A stretch of 64,000 nucleotides of DNA from Ampelocalamus luodianensis (taxonomy: Eukaryota; Streptophyta; Magnoliopsida; Poales; Poaceae). The stretch is taken from assembly GCA_036346255.1 (NCBI GenBank), contig CM070625.1, positions 13,415,488-13,479,487 on the forward strand, in the 5' to 3' direction. The notes below the pieces were generated by a model. It saw only the letters and a program-made list of their open reading frames with translations. It searched no databases and was not told the origin of the DNA. A program made the position numbers and the translations under genes. Positions within the stretch are counted from its first letter, which is position 1; every line of letters begins with the position of its first letter. Of the stretch, positions 11,626-22,570 are shown piece after piece.

Positions 11626-11801
11626 GTTGTCTGAATTTTTTTTAAGTTTAATCACTTGTTGTGATCACTGAATCAATATCCAATCATACCATATCTATTG
11701 GATCAATATCCAATCATATGACAATCATATGACACATCAATCTCTACACAAATCCAATGGTCACAACAAGTAATTTAAACTTAAGAAAATTTCAGACAAT
11801 T
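11626..11801. mobile_element. MITE with ~45-bp terminal inverted repeats
   Basis: The left arm reads TTGTCTGAATTTTTTTTAAG and then TTTAATCACTTGTTGTGA. The reverse complement of the right arm reads TTGTCTGAAATTTTCTTAAG and then TTTAAATTACTTGTTGTGA. The centre has a short direct repeat of GGATCAATATCCAATCAT. There is no coding capacity. The TSD is unclear (TAA against TTA), so the superfamily is not assigned. Confidence 0.7.
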
Positions 11802-12548
11802 TAAAACTAGCAAAACCGTATAGTAAACTCTTCTTTAGAATGGGCATAGCTGGTTAACACAACTTCTTCAGGCTCAACAACCGACGGTTGCCATATCAGT
11901 TGGCTAAATTGTACTGAACTTGACAGTATTTCTATCCTGAATAACCCATGATACCTGCCTTCTATTTTTACACTACAATGGATAAACCGGCCATGGTCTA
12001 ACTCAGATTTATAGGACATAGCAAAGAAGACCAATTCACTGCACAGTACTGCATGTCAGTTCCAAATAGAACCTAAGCCCGACAAGCAAACAAAAAAAGT
12101 CTATTTGTGACATTCTGACTCGACCATTTCAATCTCCAACCCTCTGTTATATTAATTACTAACACAAATTAGGAGTAGTTAAGTGTTGATGCCAATGATT
12201 GATGTGGTGGGACTGGATCACTAAGCTATGTTGGGGACCAACTGAACGCCTTCACTGTTGAATTAAAAGTCTTTAAAACGTGTTATTACTCTTAAAAACG
12301 TGTTCAGTGGTGGCCGTACTCTTAAAAACGTGTTCGGATAGTGGTCATGCACATTGCATGTCCGGGGCTCCGGGCTATGGACGTGCTACCGAATTGTCAT
12401 TTTTTTCAATACATCGCGAGAAACACTACTTAGGTCGAAAACGTCTGCAACAGTGGCATCCAGGCCAAAAGCCCTCCAAGCCTCTTCCCAGCAGCCATAC
12501 TTACTGCTTAGTATCCCACATCGACTCCTAGCTAGAAGGAATCCAGCC
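11802..12548 (+). promoter_or_regulatory. Upstream region of the first UGT gene
   Basis: AT-rich upstream DNA. A small direct repeat, ACTCTTAAAAACGTGTTC, occurs twice between about 12286 and 12335. The 5' UTR just before the ATG at 12549 is pyrimidine-rich. No TATA box is assigned with confidence. Confidence 0.35.
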
Positions 12549-14269
12549 ATGAAGAAGACCATGGTACTGTACCCCGGCCTCGCCATGAGCCACTTCATCC
12601 CCATGATGCAGCTCGCCGACCACCTCCTGGAGCACGGCTTCGCCGTCGCCGTCGCGCTCATCGACCCCAACGCCCCAGGAGATATCGCCTTCGCCGCTGC
12701 CGTCGACCGCGTCGTCTCCTCCAAGTCCTCCATATCCTTCCACAGGCTCCCACGTATCCAGCACCCTCCCACCATCACCCACGACGAGCAGTTCCTCCTC
12801 GGGTACTTCGACCTCGTGAGCCGACACAACGAGCACCTCCACGACTTCCTCTGCTCCATGCCTCCAGGAACCGTCCACTCCCTTATCATGGATTCGCTGT
12901 CCGCCGAAGCGCTCGACGTCGCCAAGAAACTCAAGATCCCGGGTTATATCTTCCACCCGGCAAACGCAGGTGCCATCGCCGTCACCCTCCAGCTTCCTTG
13001 GATTCGTGCAGAGGGCCAACCGACCTTCAAGGAGATGGGAGACACCCCTCTCGAGTTCCCTGGCCTTCCACCCATGCCGGCTTCACACCTCTTGGGCGAA
13101 ATGCTCGAGGATCCGGAGAGTGAGATATACAAGGCCACGATGAACCTGGGAAACAGGTTGTCCCTATCCAAGGGCTTCCTTGTGAACACGTTCGAGTCGT
13201 TGGAGGCACGAGCGGTTAGTGTGTTCAGGGACCACGGCCGATTGCCTCCGGTATACTGCGTCGGTCCGTTGGTCGAGAAGGCCGGCGAGAGAAGAGAGCA
13301 TATCTAGCTCACTGTCATCGTCCTCTCTCCAAATCTAAGCGTGTTCGCGCACTCCACTTCTCACGACAACTGCTCGCTCCAGCTCTCGGTTCTTTACGAG
13401 TCTAGCCTCTTCCTCTACTTTCTTGGTTACTGTCTAATGGGTGTTGCACAAAAATGCAATCTTTGTCTTAGGCAATGAGCAGATAGTTGAGCTCTTGTTA
13501 CATATATTTATATGCTAATTTTTGTTCTATGGAAGGAACATTCTTAGATTGGATTCTTGCTAATGGGAAAGAACAAAGAAGAGTAGCCGAGAGGCACGAG
13601 TGCCTCGTGTGGCTCGACGGGCAACCCGACCGCAGTGTCGTGTTCCTCTGCTTCGGGAGCATAGGCGTAGGCAACCACTCGGAGGAGCAGCTCAAGGAGA
13701 TCGCCGTCGGCCTGGAGAAGTCCGGCCACCGGTTCCTGTGGGTGGTGCGAGCCCCACTCAGTGACGACCCGGAGAAGCCGTTCGACCCCCGTGCCGGCCC
13801 GGACCTCGACGTGCTCCTGCCAGAGGGGTTCTTGCAGCGAACCAACGGACGCGGCCTTGTCGTCAAACTGTGGGCACCGCAAGTAGACGTGCTCAATCAC
13901 AGGGCCACTGGCGCGTTGGTGACTCACTGCGGGTGGAACTCGGTGCTGGAGGGCGTCACGGCGGGCGTGCCAATGCTGTGCTGGCCGCTGTACGCGGAGC
14001 AGAAGATGAACAAGGTGTTCATGGTGGAGGAGATGAGGATCGCCGTGGATATGGCCGGGTGGCAACAAGGGTTGGTCAAGGCCAAGGAGGTGGAGGCCAA
14101 GGTAAGGCTGTTCATGGAGTCCGAGACAGGCAGGGAGCTCCGAGAGCGAGTGTCGGAGCACAAGAAAGGCGCGGCCATGGCTTGGGCTGACGGCGGCTCG
14201 TCTCGCGCGGCGTTTGCCCAGTTCTTGTCCGACGTGGACAGCTTTGCAACCGGACAGACGAGCATTTGA
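12549..14269 (+). pseudogene. UDP-glycosyltransferase, UGT88-like, interrupted by a ~280-bp insertion
   Basis: This encodes a family-1 UDP-sugar glycosyltransferase, which would transfer a sugar (usually glucose) to small phenolics in the cytosol. The start at 12549 gives MKKTMVLYPGLAMSHFIPMM; the conserved catalytic-type His is the H of SHF. The N-terminal acceptor half runs to about 13296 (GPLVEKAGERR). The C-terminal half from about 13584 has VVFLCFGS, LWAPQ and HCGWNSVLEG, the PSPG box ending AEQ, and stops at 14269. Between them lies a 287-bp unit ending in a 7-bp repeat of the target. It puts a stop at 13305, so the uninterrupted product would be only 252 residues and lack the PSPG box. 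Excluding that unit, the frame is open for 477 residues, normal for the family. The nearest relatives I recognise are UGT88-type enzymes, often labelled anthocyanidin 5,3-O-glucosyltransferase; the true substrate cannot be told. Confidence 0.85.
13297..13583. mobile_element. ~280-bp insertion in the UGT gene with 7-bp target duplication
   Basis: AGAAGAG occurs at 13290-13296 and again at 13577-13583, flanking a 280-bp core (13297-13576). Dropping one copy and the core joins the UGT frame exactly as GERRVAERHEC. I see no clear terminal inverted repeat, poly-A tail or LTR, so the element type is unknown. No good GT donor lies before the stop at 13305 in the right phase, so a simple in-frame intron is unlikely; one poor option (13264 to 13586) would delete the conserved GPLV region. 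Confidence 0.6.
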
Positions 14270-14783
14270 TGCAAGGAGCACGTGGAGCAGGACTGGGAGT
14301 GGGAGGTGACAACTCGCCTGTAGTGTTTTTCCAGCACGATTCAGCTGCAGTTCCTCTCATTTGGTAATACTGCGGTTTTCTACCAGAGATAATTGTGTAT
14401 GTTCGTTGCTTATGTGGAGTACTTCGAATTCGTTTCTGGTGTGTGTTGCTGTTGGAGTAGGTGATCCATCGGATCCAGATTAATAATGTACGATCAGATT
14501 TCCACCACACGTTGTACATTTAAATCTCTATCAACGAACTGCCCCACGAAATTACTAAGCTATGTATAGCGCTGATATGGCTTTGCTTTACTTCCATTAC
14601 GAAAATAAAAGATTCATAATAGTTTGGACAGATCCATGTGTATTGGCTTTCTATCCAAAATCAGTCTGTAAATGATTAAATATTTTTGTGACCAATATAT
14701 GGCCAACATTGCTGCTATCTGTCTAAAATGCATGCGACAGAAATCAAGCTTAAGCTTTGAGTGAGAAGACTGAAAGGAATTGT
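14270..14783. other. UGT 3' UTR and intergenic DNA
   Basis: The first part is likely 3' UTR of the UGT gene. The rest is AT-rich with no recognisable ORF or repeat. Confidence 0.4.
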
Positions 14784-17369
14784 TATGGGGGTGTTTGTTT
14801 CAGCTTCGGCTTCCGGCTTTTTCCTTTCATGGGGTGTTTGTTTCAGCTTCGGCTTCCAGCTTTTGCCCGGAAAAGCCGGAAGCCGAAACAAACGGATGTC
14901 TTTTTGAAGCCGCTTTTCCTGAAGCTGCTTTCTCATTTTCAACATGTAGAAGCCAAAAACCGGAAGCCAGCCGCGAGGTGCTTCCCGCAAACTCGATACC
15001 CAAATTACCCCTGAACTTCGGGCGTAATTACCCGCAAAATGTCATCGCATAAAAAGCCCGTCAGCCAGCCCCTTCGCCCCGTCCCCATGGCACCCCGCTC
15101 TCCCCCCCCCCCGCGCCCGTCCCCCTTCCTCGCTGGCTCCGCTGCGCACACTCCTCCTCCCGCCCCGACGCCGCCTCCCTCCCTCCTCCCTGGCGCCCTC
15201 CTCCTCCCCTTCCGCGCGCCGCCGCCCCGCCCTCCTCCTCATGGAGCAAGAACCCCCAATCCCTAGATCCCCAAATCGAGAGGCGGGAGAGATGAAGACC
15301 CCCTAGGCGCTCCTCGCAACGGCCCAAGAAGCGGCCGCTGTCCTCATGGCGCCACCCTTCGCTAGCGAAGTCGCGGTCCCCGTGGTGGACCACCCTGCTG
15401 AGCTTCGTGGTCGCCGCGGCGGTCATCCCTGGCGAGCTCCGGACCCGTGCAGTGCCCCACCCCTTCTTGCCAGGCCGGTTCCCTCATGGTTGACAGATGA
15501 GTACGTATGCTTCACAAATTAGTGCTTGTTCTGAAGAATTGATGAAACCTGTTGTGCAATGGCATATCAATTTTTTCATGGAAATGAATACTAACAAGAA
15601 AAGTGTTCACTGTCTTGCAATTAGCAGTGAATGCAACCATTGAGCTTGGATTGCTGGTTGGTTTAGCTACTGGTTGTATCATGGACTAACCCTAGCTCAA
15701 TTCCTCTTATGGTGATCCAAAGCATATTGGATAATTGGAGAACATGGGGTTTTAAGGGTTCTGCTGTCTAATATATATCCCTATTTGTCAGTTCATCAAT
15801 ATCTCACACTTGTAGCTGATTAGCATACAATTAAGTTGTACAATGAAGAACATGGGATTTGAAGAGTAATTATCCAAATAAACATAATTTATTATGTGGC
15901 ATCTGCATGTTTGCAAATAAACATTAATTGAATTTCCTGATCAGTGTGTAGCTTTTCATATTGTTGCAATTATATTGTACTTGTTAAGAACTAACAGTGC
16001 ATATAATAGCCAATGTTTTGGAGCCAATGTCGATCAACATTCTTTCATCCTCAGAAAAATTCTTGATATGTGTATATTAATTTTACTTGTAGAGTTCTTT
16101 TGGCATTTCGAATTTCCTAATGCTCTTGCTTAAATGTTTAATATAACTGTTTATATTTCCAAATGCACTTGTGCTCAAGACTGGTACACCTTTGTTTTTG
16201 CCGATGTTAAACTGTTAGTTCAGAAGTTTTTATATTTAAATTATTAACGATAAGGGCTTGGGTCTCTTGCTTCTAACTTTAAACTTTGTACTTTACACAT
16301 AATATACTACAGATGGTTTCATGATTTAAGGTATATGACTTGGGTCAATGTGATGTGTTCTAATGGTCAACTAGATTCATGGCAATTTTTTCATGAACCA
16401 ATTTATTATGGTATTACTTGCTATTTTTATCCATGAATCCATGAAAATGATCAATGGATGGATTTTTTTGCATGTAACATGGTCTTGTATTGGTTACTCA
16501 AGTTGTTCTATAGTATGTTCCTATCTGTCTCCATATATTCTTTCATTTGTCTGGTATGGGCAAATTTTAGTTTTATTTATGATATTGATTATCTTTGTAA
16601 GTACTTGATGTTGTTTCATTAAGACATTAACAGACTTAAACAAAGTGTCTAACACTGCCGATGCCGGTCCTAAGCCCGAAAAAAAGTGGAGAGGGCATTA
16701 ATTGTTTGTAATAATTATTTATGTAATAATTATTTGTTGTAATAAATATTTATTGTAATAATTATCGTTAAATACGTTAATCCTTGATTCATATGGCGGA
16801 GAAATTCATGCAACATGCTTTAATTCGGTGCTTGATTAGTTTTATGACCTAATTGAGGTTGGTAAGGTGTATTTAATATCTAGAGGACCAGTGAAACTTG
16901 CTCAAAAGTAGTTTACAATGACTATGAAGTAATTCTGGTTGTCTTAACATCTATAAAAATTTGTTCGGTTACTCTTATTATAATTATATCGATTAATGTA
17001 TGTTGCTCTTATTGTTAATGCCTCATCAATTGTGTTAGTCGTCATTAATAGTCGTCATCAATTGTCGTTAAATCTCGTCAAATGTTGTTAAATATTGTTA
17101 AATGTCGTCAATTGTCATCAAATATCGTTAAATATTGTTAAATATCGTTAAATATTGTTAATTGTGTTAAATGACATCAAACAAGCCATTACTGTTCTCA
17201 AGAGCATTTCAGACATTTCACATCTCGGAAGCTGCAGCCAGCCTACCTAAAAGCCAGACAGTCAAACATCAAATCAGAAAAGCCCAGCCGTTCAGCCCAT
17301 AGCTAGAAAACCCTGCAGCATAGCCGAAAACTGCTTTTCATAAAAGTCAAGCTGAAACAAACAGGCCCT
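14784..17369. mobile_element. Non-autonomous DNA transposon candidate, ~2.6 kb
   Basis: The left end reads GGGGGTGTTTGTTTCAGCTT. The reverse complement of the right end reads TAGGGCCTGTTTGTTTCAGC, so the termini are inverted. The left terminus is duplicated in tandem at 14784 and 14829 and is followed by an inverted copy near 14866-14895. The interior has a GC-rich block (15040-15490) with proline-rich chance frames, then about 1.7 kb of AT-rich DNA, and a degenerate GTTAAAT-type array at 17040-17180. No transposase is seen. The TSD is unclear; PIF/Harbinger or hAT are both possible. Confidence 0.5.
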
Positions 17370-17690
17370 ATATCTAGTCTCCCGAGGTGGCTCCTCCATC
17401 CCTGCCCACCTCTTCTCGTGACAAAGGCACCCCCGTGGTGACCTAGGACCCAGACGCCATTGTCACTCTGCGCCGGCACCGCCTACCAGCTCTTCAACAC
17501 ACCCTTTCCTCCCCAACCTCGAGCCTCCAGATCCACTCCAGACCACCTCTGCCACCTGCCGCCAACGTCCACAACTGTTGCTCGCCATTTTGGTGCCGGC
17601 ATCAACCACCGCTGCTGCCCATCCCCTCACACCGCCCCTCCATGGCTAGCGTCCCTCCACCACCTATCATAAGCTAATGTCATAGATTTA
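17370..17690. other. GC-rich stretch between transposons, unassigned
   Basis: This is C-rich DNA with a plus-strand frame (17460-17672) rich in proline and histidine but without a domain. It may be host DNA or LTR sequence of the following copia element. Confidence 0.3.
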
Positions 17691-20075
17691 TTTACTTCGT
17701 TCTTGATATCATGCGCGCTCGTGCCCTATCTTGCAACTTTGATCCGATCTGGGGGCTACTGCGCATAGGGTATCAGAGTGTAACAAGTTGTATCAGAGCC
17801 ACTGCCATATTAATCTGGTTTGCGAGAAGGTCGGCAAAGCGTCGAGTGGCACAAAATCAAAATCGTTGTCGGCGATGTGGAATCAAGTAGAGAAATTTAA
17901 TGGTGGAGGAATTTTCAGTGTGTGACAATGTGTGGTGAAGAATGTCCTTGTTCAACAACGGTTAATCGATGCTCTTGAAGTGGACAAACCGAAAAAGATG
18001 TCCGTTGAAGAATGGAAGCTGGTGGAGTAGAAGGCTGTCAGTACAATCCGTATATGTCTCTCCGATAAGGTAAACTACTCGGTGATTAAGGAAAATTCAC
18101 TGAAGAAATTATGGAGTGACTTAAAAGAATTGTATATAGCAAAGACGCTGACAAACCAATAGGTGCTAAAGCGGCAACTGCTCAGGTCACGCATGGAGGA
18201 AGGCACACGGTTCGTTGACCTCTCAATGTCTTCAATAAGCTTATCACACAGCTGACTAGTGTGGATGAGAAAATTAAGGAGAACGATAAGGTCATCATAT
18301 TAACGTCATCTCTACCACCATCATAGGAGCAATTGGTAATGAATATTCTCGTCAGAAAAGACACTCTCAACTTTAATGAGGCAGTGGCATATTTATTGGT
18401 GTCAGAGTCCTTGAAGAAGGCATCAAATTATTCATCCTCGGGCGATCAAGCATTGGTTGTCATAGGTATTGCAGGCAAAAGCAAAAAACACAGGAAGAAG
18501 AAGGGCAAGAGCAAGGACGCACGTGTATGCTATCTATGTGACAAAAATGTTATATGGTAAAGGACTATTCAAGTTTGAAGCAAATGAGGGGAGCATGCTC
18601 AGTGGCAGTAGCAAAAAATGATCCAGACATACTAGTCATCGGTCAGTCAGGTACTTCTCATGGATGGATATTAGATTCAGGTTGTTGCTTCCATATATGT
18701 TCGGCGAGGGAGATGTTTGATAAATGATCTCTACGCCCAGCACATAGAAATATTCACTTAGCGGATTGCAAGAAGTGTGCAATTACTAAGGTGGGAACAG
18801 TTACATTAGAGATGTATAATAGAGCACATCGCACATTGTCGAGAGTTCGATATGTTCCCAGCTTAAAGAAGAATATAATATCTATGAGGTTGCTTGAGCT
18901 CGAAGGTTGTAAGGTATTACTTCGAGGTGGTGTCATACGAGTTACTTGCAAAGGACAGGTAATCATGAAAAGTATCTAGAGCAATGGAGGATACCGATTA
19001 ATGGGTAATCATAAGGGAAGAGCAGCCAATGGGAGGTCTGATAAAAATCCTAGTCAGAAGAACAAAACCATTGTCGTCAACGATAGGTACTCTGATCTCA
19101 TCTATAGTTATGTGTGGAACTGCCAAGACGGTTGCAAAATCTAGTAGGCAGAAAGGCGAGGTGTGAGTTGTTGACTTGGTGGGACCAATCACGTGGTACC
19201 GGCAAGCAGGTGGAGCTCGAATGCGGTACAAACATATAGCATGGAGGGATGTAGGAATAGGATGTGTGTTAAATAAACTACACAACAAAAAAGCTCTCAA
19301 GTGGAGTTTCTGGGCAGGCTAGTCCGGATACCGACACACATATTGTGGTAATGTGTATGAGCCCCTGTGGTAGGGGCACTCCCAATGGTGGGAGAGAGAA
19401 AAAGGGAAACAAAAAATGCGGAGTCGGCTAGGAGCGTGTTCGTGGAGGAGCACAGTGATTTCAACGGATAAGAGTTAAGGCGGAGATTGTTTTACAAGGA
19501 TTCATATATGTTAGGATTGGGATTGCTACTTCCTTTTGGAGGAGAACTAGGGACACTATATAAAGCCATAAGAGATGGTCATGGAGAACACAAGTTACAA
19601 GCCAACTCATTCAAAGCAAGAGGCGCACGAGAGGATTAAAGGCTAAGTTATGCTTTAGCACTAGATTCTTGTATAGGACAAGGATTCGAGTGTCCTAAAA
19701 GGTTCTAGAGGGTTATGAGAGCGACAATTCCTTGTACTCTTTTGAGGTTGTGTTTCAAGAATTTGTGGTGGCTTCGCCAAATCTTTTCTCTCTCTCGTTG
19801 TGATTATTTCGTCGTTGTTATTTGATTATCTCTACAGGATTCATCTACTTCATTGATATCGTGCACGCTCGTGTTGTATCTTGTAACTCTTTCTCTCTCG
19901 TTGTGATTATTTCGGCGCTGTTATTTGTTTCTCTCTACGGGATTATCTACTCTGTTTATTGGTATTGTGCACGTTTGTATCGTATCTTGCAACTCTGATC
20001 TAATCTAAAGGTTGTTGCGCATAAGAAAATGTATCTCACAGCTCTAATCTAATCTAAAGGCTACTACGCATAAGA
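17690..20075 (+). mobile_element. Ty1/copia retrotransposon remnant with most of pol deleted
   Basis: LTR-end-like DNA at about 17690-17775 matches DNA at about 19970-20045 (TTGCAACT, GATC, then GCTACTGCGCATA-type sequence). A PBS-like TGTATCAGAGCCAC lies near 17790. A gag-protease region follows, and then the 3' LTR with a TATA box (CACTATATAAAGCC) near 19555. Most of integrase, reverse transcriptase and RNase H is missing. The 3' LTR contains a tandem duplication of about 125 bp (TCTCTCTCGTTGTGATTATT at about 19790 and 19890). Confidence 0.6.
17875..18979 (+). pseudogene. copia gag-protease remnant
   Basis: Across three frames I can follow copia Gag: MWNQVEKFNGG near 17876, VSTIRICLSDKV, LKKLWSDLKELY, RQLLRSRMEEGTRFVD, and IILTSSLP in a shifted frame. 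A basic stretch (KSKKHRKKKGKSK) and a broken zinc knuckle (CYLCDK) follow near 18520. Protease follows near 18665 with WILDSGCCFHI, then VRYVPSLKKNIISM near 18850. Several in-frame stops and shifts are present, so it is not functional. Confidence 0.75.
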
Positions 20076-20149
20076 AGAGTTATAACACGTCATTCCTTGA
20101 ATTCCAAAGAGAATACATGCCACGGAGAATACTGGCCGCCTTCTCATCG

Positions 20150-20461
20150 TCACAAAAATTCTCGTACCATGTTAAAGGACGCAGTGATGGAAGCCTGATT
20201 CCTGTCCATCTCCTTAAGCGAATCCCAAAAGAGTACTATTGCATACGTACATTGCGTAAAAGCGTGTACTAACACCGTCTCATCTCCATGTCCACAGAAT
20301 GAGCATGTACCATCTAACTCCACATGCCTCGTGAAAAGATGAAACTTGACAGGAACGAAATTTTTTACCACTTTCCACCAGAATATCTTAACTTTGGGTG
20401 GTATATTGAGCTTGCCAAGTCGCTTCCAAACTGATGCATGAAGATACTGGCGCACATGCAA
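20150..20461 (-). pseudogene. LINE reverse-transcriptase C-terminal zinc-binding (zf-RVT) fragment
   Basis: A 103-codon minus-strand frame shows the zf-RVT pattern: WKRLGKLNIPPKVKIFWWKV, then CSFCGHGDETVLVHAFTQC, then LFWDSL. The zinc ligands Cys-x2-Cys and His/Cys are in place. Only this domain is left. It lies just outside the Helitron-like end at 20545. Confidence 0.75.
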
Positions 20462-20978
20462 CTATTACAAATGACAGAAAGTTCAATGGGCGTAGACCCG
20501 TGTCATAGTTGCGCGCCATTAGCTTGTTTGCCTCCTACTATATACTAGGTAGGTTTGCGCGCTACGCTGCGCCGGTTAAATTTTGGCCGAGTGCTCGGAT
20601 GACAAAATATATTTACCAATGTGAAAACATCTTTGGCATATATGAATAGACAGAAATTGCACTGAAACAAACAAGGAACCGAATGCAGAACGATGGGTCA
20701 CGCATTGCAACTTGAACTGGATATGAACATGGATGGATCTTTCTGCTACGAAGTGTATGAGGAATGAAATATAAGGTAGATACAAAGATAATAGGCATTT
20801 GATCAAATATTTGGCATCTGAGAGATCTGCGAGGCACGCTTTCTATTTCAGAACACTACATTACAGGCCTAGGTAGGCTTGTAGATGGATGTTTGATCAA
20901 CATTCATATGATCATCTCACACAAAAAATATATATATATATATCTTCACCATCTATACAACAAAAGAATACACATGAC

Positions 20979-22570
20979 TAGGGGCGGAGCCCAATAGGCC
21001 CATCCGGTGTCACAGGACACCGGGTTCAAAAAAAATTATAGTAAAGATTTACTCATATGTGTCATGTGTGCACCCGGACAGCCCACGCGCCAGCGGCCCA
21101 CTCCAGACGGCCACGAGGCCCACGAGGCACGCGCTTCGCGCTAGTCCTTCGCTCGCACGCGTGGACGAGCCCAGCGCCAGCAGGCCAGCATCCACGCCAC
21201 GCCACGCGCTACGGGCGCATGCAGGCTGCAGACCCACGCCACGCGCAGCGCAGAGAAGCTAGCAGGCTCTGGATGATGTAGCAATGCCTTCCAAGCATCA
21301 AACACCCAAGGAGAGAACAAGAGCCGAAAACATTTGTTTTCCCTTAATTTCCTTGGGCCAAGGAGTATGAGGTCTTTCCTTAATTAAAATGTGATGGAAA
21401 TCTTAATTGTGATCCTACTTTAGGTCCAAAGTTTTGACCAAATCGTTGAAAAGCTTGGCCTCAGTCCCTCACATAATGCAGCATCCAACAAGGTCTTCTC
21501 ATCGACTCATCCCTCTCCTCAAATTTTTTTTGTTTCTTAGCTGTATTTATTTGGGAAATGATTAATAAATAATTAGGAATTAGGTAGGAAAGACGCCTCC
21601 TTGATGCATCCGTTGACTAGCCATGCAGTTTACTCGAACTAAGTCCATGCAGTTTACTCGAACTAAGTCCACACCCAAGCCATGTATAGGCTTGTTTGGT
21701 TTGAGGACTCATCATGAGTAAGTCCATCATCCATTGACTAGCCATGCAGTTTGTCCCAACTTGTGTTCATTGTTAGAAATGCTACTCCTTCATGACACAC
21801 CTCTATGCATGTACCATGGGTGATTCCTCTTCAGACTAAATCACCGAATATATAGGGTTGTTTGATTTTAGGACCAAAATTGTACATAAAAGCCAAGCTA
21901 AAATTTGACGTTACCAAAATCGGAGCGGCCAAATCGGCTACCCGGATTTTAGTAAAGTTTGGCACCAAAAATGAACTAGAGAACCAATGTAAACAGAATC
22001 TTACAAAAAAAATGGGCATCAAACTAAACGGAGGCCAAATCTGGTCAACGTTATCAAATTTTGGCTTGGCATTCTTTGGTTCCCATGGGCACCAAACCAA
22101 ATAGCCCCTAGTCCCTTAAGGTACGCAAAGAAATGGATGGACGATATTAAGACGAGCCCACAACCGAAACAACGAGACTTTTCCATTCCTCACCAACCTT
22201 TCCTCCCCGTTCCCTCTCTGCGCCGGTGGGCCCCACCATCACTGGCCGTATCCATGTAGGAACTTATGGGAACACCAAGGGCCAATCTCTTGGTTAATCA
22301 TCGTGCTCAAGGCGGGTTTTTTTTCCAAACGGGTCACCCGGGATGTCTGACCCTAAATTTGAAATTTGGAATATTTTGTGTTCATAGCACCAGTCCATGG
22401 ATCTGTAGTTAGTGCTCATAGCTACATTGCCATTGGTTATGTTGAAATATTGATGCTAAAAGTTGCTGAATCAATTACTATTTAGTATCATATTGCTTCG
22501 AAATTATAAATGTTGTTATATGTACGGTGAAATAGTGAACCCGGTCATTTTCATTCTAGTTCCGCCCCTG
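20979..22570. mobile_element. hAT-type non-autonomous transposon, 1.6 kb, 8-bp TSD CACATGAC
   Basis: The element starts TAGGGGCGGAG and ends TCCGCCCCTG, a ~10-bp TIR typical of hAT MITEs. It is flanked on both sides by CACATGAC (20971-20978 and 22571-22578), a perfect 8-bp duplication. The outer parts match the shorter copy at 58691-58959 (GTGTCACA-ACACCGG near the left end; GTTGTTATATGTA and GGTCATTTTCATTCTAG near the right). The centre is extra DNA including another MITE. No transposase frame is present. Confidence 0.85.
21854..22109. mobile_element. MITE nested in the hAT element
   Basis: The left end is TAGGGTTGTTTGATTTT. The right end reversed is TAGGGGCTATTTGGTTTGG and then TGCCCATGGG. 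Inverted ends with GTTTGRTT and internal homology to common grass MITEs (CCAAAATTTGACGTTACCAAAAT-type sequence) support it. Exact edges and TSD (perhaps TA) are uncertain. Confidence 0.5.

Noticed and set aside
12386..13019. Minus-strand ORFs of 160-180 codons across the UGT
   Set aside because: Composition shadows of the GC-rich UGT coding strand.
15039..15426. Proline-rich plus-strand ORF and Gly-rich minus-strand ORF
   Set aside because: GC-rich filler inside a non-autonomous transposon; no domain or splice context.
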